DNA of 64,000 nucleotides from Undaria pinnatifida (lineage: Eukaryota; Sar; Phaeophyceae; Laminariales; Alariaceae). Positions 58,301 through 64,000 of this stretch are shown here, one piece after another. The notes beneath the pieces were generated by a model. It saw only the letters and a program-made list of their open reading frames with translations, was not told the DNA's origin and did not search any database. Where the stretch lies: assembly GCA_012845835.1 (NCBI GenBank), contig JABAKD010000011.1, positions 2,596,501 through 2,660,500 of the forward strand, written 5' to 3'. Positions within the stretch are counted from its first letter, which is position 1. Every line of letters begins with the position of its first letter. A program made the position numbers and the translations under genes.

Positions 58301-61300
58301 CGCCCTCACGCCACACCAACACGCCACACCCTCACGTTGCACCAACACGGTACACCCGCACGTCACATCAACACATTGCATCCGTACGTTACACCCGTAC
58401 GTTACATCGAAACGTCACACTCGAACGTTACACCCAAACACTACAATCGAAACGTCACAAAAAATAATGTTGCATCCGAAACGTCATGACGTAATGTTAC
58501 ACCCTACACGTAACAACCTGGGTATTAAGGTGTTCGCGATTTCTATCCCAGTTGGGTTAGAATACATATAATATTAGTATGGCAATCGACGAACGTCATG
58601 AACCCAAGGCCACCCAACCCACGTACAAACTAGGTTAGAGGTTGAAAAAAATGGCAGGAAAACACCGATTTTGTCGTGGATTGGGTTGGATTTGGAACGT
58701 GATGTTCGAGGGTTTAATACTATTATAACATGTTTTCACGCCACACTCCTACCCAACCAAATTTGGTATCCCGCAAACACCCTATTACGCCCGAACGACA
58801 AATGCTCCACCCGAAACGAACCCAAAACGTAACACCCGCACATTTGCACCCGCCGTTACGCCCGAACGTTACATCTGAACAATACAAGCAGACGTTACAC
58901 TCGAACATAAGACCCAAACGTGACACTCACACGTTAAACCCGAACGTAAGACCCAAACGTAACAACCGAAAGGTACAAACGTCACACCCGAACCTTACAC
59001 CCTCACGTTAACCTTTTTGGGACCCAAAAAGATCGATCGAAACAATGAAGACGAGCGGCATTGTCACCCGTTTTCGTGTGAGCGCGCAGCAAGATGAGCA
59101 GTATCTTGCATCATGCAAAGCGCGTGTCGCGAAACTCCTTGGATTGCAACATTCTCCGGAGACGGTCAGTCAAGGGGAAAACGTTCAGCGGTCAAAAGTA
59201 TAAAACCGATCGTTCCACACTAAATCCTGTAGTTGAGCGCCAGCCAAGGTAACTTATTGGACAACTGCCGTCGGTCAACGGGGTCAAAGCGCCGTCTCCT
59301 GACATCTACGTTGGATTATACAGTACATCGGAACGCAAGTGAACTTCCTGACGTAGCAGCAGCAGCCCGCTTTGCTTCGTGTGGACAAGTGGACGCTGCA
59401 ATCGTCAATACTTTCTCGTCAATGCTTCCCTTTGAAGTTCCACAACGGTTCAGTTAAGCTAACCCGCACGTTAGTTACACCCTCACGCAACACCCTCACG
59501 TAATACGCTCATATAAAAAACGAGCGTTACACCTGCACGTTATACTATAGAGTTAAACCCAAAACCCGAACACTAGGGTGTTTGCGATCTACCAACTTTG
59601 GTCTGGTAGGAATTGCGTAGGAAAACATGCAATAATAGCATTGAAGCCGTCGAACGCTACAATCCAAGGCCAACCCAACCCACGAAACCAGCCGAAAAAA
59701 AATGGTCACGTAAGGAGTACGTTATCCTACCACTTTTGTTTCTAACCTTATTTCTTGGTTGGTTGTTGGCCTTGGGTTATCATGACATTCGTCGGTTTCG
59801 TTACTATGTTCACATTGCTTCCAACCCAACAAAGGTTGGAAATCGCAAAATCCTATTACGCGCTCGCGTCGCACTTAAACGCAACACGCAAACGTACCAC
59901 CCGAAAACCCAAGTACAAATGACCGTTTCACCCAAGACGTATCCTCCGATACGCTACAAACGACCGTTTGACCCGAGACGTTACACTCAAAACGTTATAC
60001 CCGAGCAATACTTACAAAACCCCCCGGTAAAACAACATATTTTACATACCTAGAGCTAGAGTCCGAGGAAGAGCTTGATAACGACCGGCTTCGTCTCCGC
60101 CTACGTCGCCGCCTTCGCCTAGCGCGCTCCCTAAATTTGGATATGCAGGGTTTCCACAATGAATAGCAGCGTGTGTATTGGAGGGGGTGGGGGGTGGGGG
60201 GGGGGGGGGCGAGAGGGGATGACGGAAGATGGGGAGAGGAGAGAAACAAAAAGTGTTAAGAGGCGGAGACGGCAAGGGGAAAAAATGCAGAAGAGGGAGG
60301 TCACAATCGATTTTGAGACCCAGCGACAGCTATCAAAACATTGACGGATTCAGTCTTGTCAGTCGCTTAGCAAGCTAGTACTAGCTTGCTGCGCGCGTTT
60401 GACGTACATTTTGTTGCAGTTTGGTTCCGACTCTTATCGAAACCCAGCAACCTGGGCTGCTTCGCTTCGGCGTCACGAGGGACGCCACCGGCATGGCGCG
60501 GGTATAAAATCCTACGCCGTGCGCTCTTTCGGGTGGCGTCGAAACTATGCGTGGTCACGCCCGTAAGCACGCTCGCTTGTGTGATCTGTGCGGCGACGTA
60601 TTGGACGAAGAAACGTCGCTGATAAACGACCATCTCCAGGTGGCATGGTCAGCAAACCTGGTGGGCGCCTCCGTCTCGACGGGGCTAGATATGGCCTTTA
60701 AAAAACAAAGAAACGGTGATTGGAACCCAGCTGGCGTGTACGAGAAGGACGCAACGGCATAGCCAGTACTGGCAACGGGGAGAAAAGGAGTCGCAACCAG
60801 CGGGGGTGCTAGTGGCGGGTACCGGGGGCGGAGTAGAAGACGAGGCCAGAGCCAGTGTTGGTCACAGGAAGAGATCTGGCCAGGAGGGGAGACGACGTAG
60901 CGGGCAAGCGCATAGCCAGGAGTGGTCGCCGGAAGAGGTCCGGCCAGGACAGTCGCCACCAGCGGAGGTGGTGGCAGTGTTAGTGGCGGGGAAAGGGTAT
61001 GGGGCAAGGGCATAGACAATTTGGGTCACGACAAGAGATCTGTGCAGGAGGGAGGGTTCAGAGGTTGCCCAGCAGCTAAAATATTGACACACGATAATAT
61101 AAAAGTAACATACTGCCCGTCAATCGAGAGGGGGCAGTATAGACGTTCGCTCAGTCTCGGTAAAAATTGTCCAACCATGCATGACTGTAAACTTTGACTT
61201 AAACCCTAACCCTACGCCAACCGCCTGGAGACTTTTATCGGAGTGAAGACAATAAGAGGATGCGGCCTGTCAACCATTTGGTCGAAGCTGGGGCAAGTCG

Positions 61301-62700
61301 TCAACACTGCCGAATCTAGGTGGTAAATGTCATCAGAAGTAAGCTCTGATACGCGCAACCGCGAACAGGGTAGCCGGGGTGCCGGAGAACAAGGACGGCC
61401 ACTTTTACAAGGCAATTGTCGACGTATACCAGGATATGTCAAGCAATTACTGACGCAAATGAGCATACTCAACAGAGCTGTGAGTTGGCTGACTACGCTA
61501 ATAGTAAGTAAGTCACCGACTACTTACTAATTCGCTACCTAGTATGGTGTAGTTTTGCGTTGCCGTATCTGACTGGCGCCGTTTGTGACTTTGGTGTATG
61601 ATAACCTGGCAAACTTTTTAGAAATGCAGATAAGTGGGTTAGTCGGCTTACTTCGCCACCCAACTAGCAACTAGTCAAGTCCAGCCAAATCACATACCTA
61701 ATAATGCCGACGGATGCCAAGCCCAACCATTGACACAGTGCTACAAATAAGTATTTCAACCTCAACCTGGCATGAAGTCTAGCTGGCAAACGACATCAGA
61801 AGCAAGAATACAGTCGCACAACCGCACGGGAATATGCCGGCGGCCAGCGGACAGGGGCGCAAAGCAACGACGCCCATTTCTACAAGGAAGCCGTCCATGT
61901 GTCGGGAGTGGTCCCCCCGACCCGACCCGACCCGACCCAACCCGACCCGACCCGACCCGACCCGACGCGACCCGACCCGACCCGACGCGACCCGACCCGA
62001 CCCGACCCGATCGCAGATTGGGCATGAGGACGCCGCAGTGTTCAGAGCCTCGCAAGTAGGTTCAAGTTGGGGTGAAGGAAGAGGGGGGACAGGCCGAGAT
62101 GAGGCGGCGGCGGTGGCGGTGGTGGTCATGGCGGTGGTAGTGGCCATGGTGGAGTGGTGGCGTAGTGTGTTTTGGGGGGGGTCAACGAGTGTCGAGACGG
62201 GGGAAATCTGCCACAAGGATCCATGCCACCGTCACCTACCGCCACCTTCATCGCTGTCGCTGCTGCTGTCGCTGTCGGCACTTACGCCGGTATTATTTCC
62301 TTTAGAACTACACCTACGATTTGGGAACTAATCACTTGGAAATTGACTAGGATAATTTTTTGTCACCAAGCACGAAGCGGATTATCGCTTTTGCTTGGGA
62401 AACAACAGAAATGACGGCCTTACCTGCATAACGATTCGCGACATGAAAAGCCTGCCAGGCATATACAAATGGCAAATTTTGTCACCAAGGCGATACAACT
62501 GTTTGCGTGTGTGTTGTCTTCACAATAACCAGATTTGTCAACCCAACGACATTTAGCACACCGAGTGTCCGTCCTGATCCTTGTGTGTTGGTCACAAATC
62601 ACGTGCTTACCTGCTGCTGCGAGTGCTCCGGCTCCGGCTACGCCCGCTGCTGCTGCTGGCGCTACTGGGCGGGCTTCGGGATCTGCTCCTCGACCGCCGC
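46350..62700 (-). CDS. Large RS-domain and low-complexity (Gly/Ser/Gln-rich) protein, 5' end outside or unrecognised
   Basis: Exons on the minus strand: 62611-62700, 60050-60130, 56858-57735, 55755-56114, 53660-54864, 49968-50422, about 49861-49916, and 46350-47371 (TGA). The first two encode alternating Arg/Ser (RSRSRSPPSS, then ten Arg and SRSLSSSSSDSSS), like SR-related splicing proteins. Next come Gly-rich, Met-Gly repeat, Ser/Ala-rich and Gln-rich segments, then QNQQH repeats, and finally DRLVALKAEFLELHD and FQWEESQRFCEVLKLQLDQL, a possible short coiled coil. Phases match from 62700 to 49916. The link from there to 47371 is not resolved; a small exon is missing. The frame in the third exon is broken in a run of 17 G at 57178-57194. 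Function is inferred only from composition: probably nuclear RNA processing. Some Gly-rich exons could belong to a separate gene. Confidence 0.6.
47020..47160 (-). repeat. Coding 15-bp minisatellite, QNQQH repeats
   Basis: About nine units of CAACACCAAAACCAA on the minus strand, in frame within the last exon of the RS-domain gene, encoding repeated Gln-Asn-Gln-Gln-His. Unit length is a multiple of three, so copy number can vary without breaking the frame. Confidence 0.85.
47425..47475 (+). repeat. (GGGT)n tract just upstream of the last RS-gene exon
   Basis: Eleven or more GGGT units on the plus strand, ACCC on the transcribed-sense minus strand, about 55 bases upstream of the acceptor at 47372. 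The G-strand has the pattern of a G-quadruplex former. Confidence 0.8.
49193..49260 (+). repeat. Second copy of a ~70-bp block also at 6625-6700
   Basis: GGGGCGTACTCATTCGTT, then CGCCTTAGTCATTTGACC, TTGACCACGCATCCCTTTCG, AGACGG matches 6625-6700 at most positions. Both copies follow G-runs. The full element is not defined by two copies. Confidence 0.65.
50423..53659. other. Large intron of the RS-domain gene, no other gene recognised
   Basis: Apart from the dispersed-element copy at 50922-51015, it holds a remnant of the CCTATAGCG/GCCAAACGATTTCA-type repeat at 52380-52520 and GATCATACAG/ATCATATAGA-type short repeats at 52800-53030. Confidence 0.45.
50922..51015 (-). repeat. Dispersed element copy, GCAGCTTGCAAAGATGAG family
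   Basis: On the minus strand: ACGCGCGGCCGGAATATCAC, GCAGCTTACAAAGATAAC, TATCGACCCTTGAAATGATC, GAACCCACAGCTTACG. It lies in the intron between the fifth and sixth recognised exons of the RS-domain gene. Confidence 0.65.
58040..58268 (+). mobile_element. SINE family A copy with A-tail
   Basis: Starts AACTGCTGAGAGCGCCCAGC, continues GCGTGGGTAGGCGCAATTCG, GAGTCGACGAGTG, TCTCGCGACTAAAATAAAGG, TTAGTGGGGAGGGGGGAGG, GACCCCGGATATGAGTTACG, and ends in nine A at 58260-58268. No tRNA-like head. It lies in an intron of the RS-domain gene. Confidence 0.8.
58526..58786. mobile_element. Fold-back MITE, AGGGTGTTTGCG ends, copy 1
   Basis: Arms of about 110-120 bp in inverted orientation. The left reads AGGTGTTCGCGATTTCTATC...CCAGTTGGGTTAG; the right read in reverse is AGGGTGTTTGCGGGATACCA...TTGGTTGGGTAGGA. 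ATTA flanks both ends. It interrupts a 12-mer repeat island. Confidence 0.75.
59573..59867. mobile_element. Fold-back MITE, AGGGTGTTTGCG ends, copy 2
   Basis: Left end AGGGTGTTTGCGATCTACCA with CCAACTTTGGTCTGGTAGGA; right end in reverse AGGATTTTGCGATTTCCAAC with CTTTGTTGGGTTGGAA. Internal GCCGTCGAACGCTACAATCC and AAGGCCAACCCAACCCACG blocks are shared with 58.6 and 43.1 kb. Confidence 0.75.
60131..62610. other. Intron of the RS-domain gene with repeats
   Basis: Includes a purine-rich G-run at 60180-60210, a CGACC/GACCC pentanucleotide tract at 61915-62010 and a block at 61258-61310 (GGCCTGTCAACCATTTGGTC) related to 29936 and 55118. No independent gene is recognised. Confidence 0.5.
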
Positions 62701-64000
62701 CTGAAACACAAAACGAAGAAAGTACCAAAACGAACAAGATACGTACATGAATAGGAGTGGTGTACAGTCGTGGTACCGCTGGTGGTGGAGTGATAGTGGT
62801 GGTGGTGATAGTGATAAGTGGTGGTGGGGTGGTGGTGGTCGTAGCGATGGTGGTGGTAATGGTGGTGGAGGTGTTGTTGTTGGTGGTGTTGGTGGTGATG
62901 GTGTTGGTGTTGGTGGGGTTGGTGTTGGTGACAGTGACGGCGGTGTTAGTGGTCGTGGTGGTGGCGGTGGTAGTGGTGGTGGTAGTCGTGGTGGTGGTAG
63001 TGATAGTGGTGATGTGGTGGTGGTGGAAAATTGTCAAGGGTGGTCGCGGCGGCGGCGGTGACGGTGATAGTGTTGACGGAAGGGACGTCAAAAAGAGCAC
63101 TCCGCTCATGGCCTAATGGCGCAAAGCCTGTATTTTAGGGCGTGCAACACGAAACCCCGCAGACTCGTGCTGGAATGCTTGCTAAGCGGAATAAAACGTC
63201 TTCAGCGCACCACGAACGCCTCGTCAACCAAGGTAGGGGGGCAAACAAACCGCTCTCTCACGTGCGTTTTCCGCCATACACCATCGATCACCAAAAGTGA
63301 ACAATACACCAAGTATGCATACTTGGTACCAACCATCCATAACCAAAAACGGGGTATGTATGTATACCTGGTACTTGATACGCCTTTCGCGTAAAAGTCA
63401 TAGAAGAAGCGCCTCTCCGAAGTCGAAGTTTACCACCCAACACACCAAGACTACACCAACAAAACAACGTGGGCGTCACAAACGAGAGGTGGGGTGGGGG
63501 GGAGGGGTAACGAAAACGCCGGCTGCCTGGCAACGGTTTTCCGCACGTATCCAACCGCCCCTCGTGGCCAGCAGCAGTTGCATCACGAGCGGTGGTTACA
63601 GTTTGGGTGTCAAATAGAAACGAGGGCGAACATCAGGGCTGTTAGTTGGCCAACCGTAGATCGCCGACTACAGTAGTTACTAGCTGGCTAGGTATTGCAG
63701 TTCGGGCTTGCGACATCTTGAGCATTTTTTCTGCGTTTTCTTGCATCTGCCCGGTGCGTTTATTGCTCGTCATGTGTTTTACATCGAGAAAGGCTATTAA
63801 TAGCCAGCTAATTGACCTACACCGCCACTCAATCAACAACTACCCGTCACGCCGAGCCAACCAACAGCCTACCGAACACTTATCGGCAGGTTTGGAGGGC
63901 GAGAGACGAAAAAAACCGAGCTCGGTGGAAACCCATGGACGCCAATACAATGAAACTACAAGGGGTCAGGCACGACCCAACTCAGCAGCTAAAAGGCTGT
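62701..64000. other. GGT-rich repeat and unassigned right end
   Basis: A (GGTGGT)n-type tract occupies 62760-63060. The RS-domain gene should continue leftward in its own sense (higher coordinates), since the exon at 62700 starts in mid-codon, but no upstream exon could be identified with confidence. Confidence 0.4.

Larger units (their letters stand above)
58275..60020. repeat. AACGTTACACCC 12-mer islands
   Basis: Irregular arrays of ACGTTACACCCG/A and ACGTCACACTCG at 58275-58520, 58787-59010, 59460-59570 and 59865-60020. They are interrupted by two fold-back MITEs and by a segment (59030-59455) without recognised features. All lie in one intron of the RS-domain gene. Confidence 0.8.

Noticed and set aside
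63116..63230. Plus-strand first exon reading MAQSLYFRACNTKPRRL with donor GTAGGG
   Set aside because: No family recognised and no downstream exon within the window; could equally be an intron of the RS-domain gene.

Overview
This window is nuclear DNA of a eukaryote with long, repeat-filled introns. The best clue to the organism is a phosphoglycerate kinase (PGK) gene on the minus strand whose first exon encodes a signal peptide ending in ADAFV and whose second exon starts AP, giving ADAFVAP across the junction. This is the ASAFAP-type signal of proteins imported into plastids of red-algal secondary origin, so the source is probably a photosynthetic heterokont. A brown alga fits the intron size, GC-rich microsatellites and repeat load, but that last step is inference.

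Layout. 0.5-1.3 kb: a Harbinger-like non-autonomous DNA transposon. 1.8-5.2 kb (+): a gene for a D27-like (DUF4033) carotenoid-isomerase-family protein, five exons seen, 5' end missing. 5.2-11.1 kb: no recognised gene; a 350-bp AAT microsatellite, C-rich repeats and several copies of short dispersed elements. 11.2-17.9 kb (+): a divergent 20S proteasome alpha-7-type subunit in six exons, with a hydrophobic N-terminus, an acidic insertion and a Gly-rich tail. 17.9-23.4 kb: repeats, a tRNA-headed SINE and a large inverted repeat. 23.5-39.4 kb (-): plastid PGK, 16 exons with matching phases. Its introns hold a pogo/Tigger-like transposon, SINEs, MITEs and minisatellites. 39.4-46.3 kb: mostly satellite, including 2.5 kb of TTTCGG-type repeat. 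46.35-62.7 kb (-): exons of a large protein with an Arg/Ser domain followed by Gly-, Ser- and Gln-rich low-complexity sequence and a short possible coiled coil at the end.

The most unusual observation is a recurrent structure. At six splice junctions in three unrelated genes, the exon edge plus its splice site and adjoining intron have been copied in direct orientation inside the neighbouring intron, giving decoy exon edges. It occurs on donor and acceptor sides and on both strands. I know of no standard feature name for it.

The recognised genes do not form a pathway. PGK and possibly the D27-like protein act in the plastid; the proteasome and RS-domain proteins belong to general protein turnover and probably nuclear RNA metabolism. 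All exon borders were found by reading splice sites, phases and protein motifs by eye, not by alignment or transcript data.
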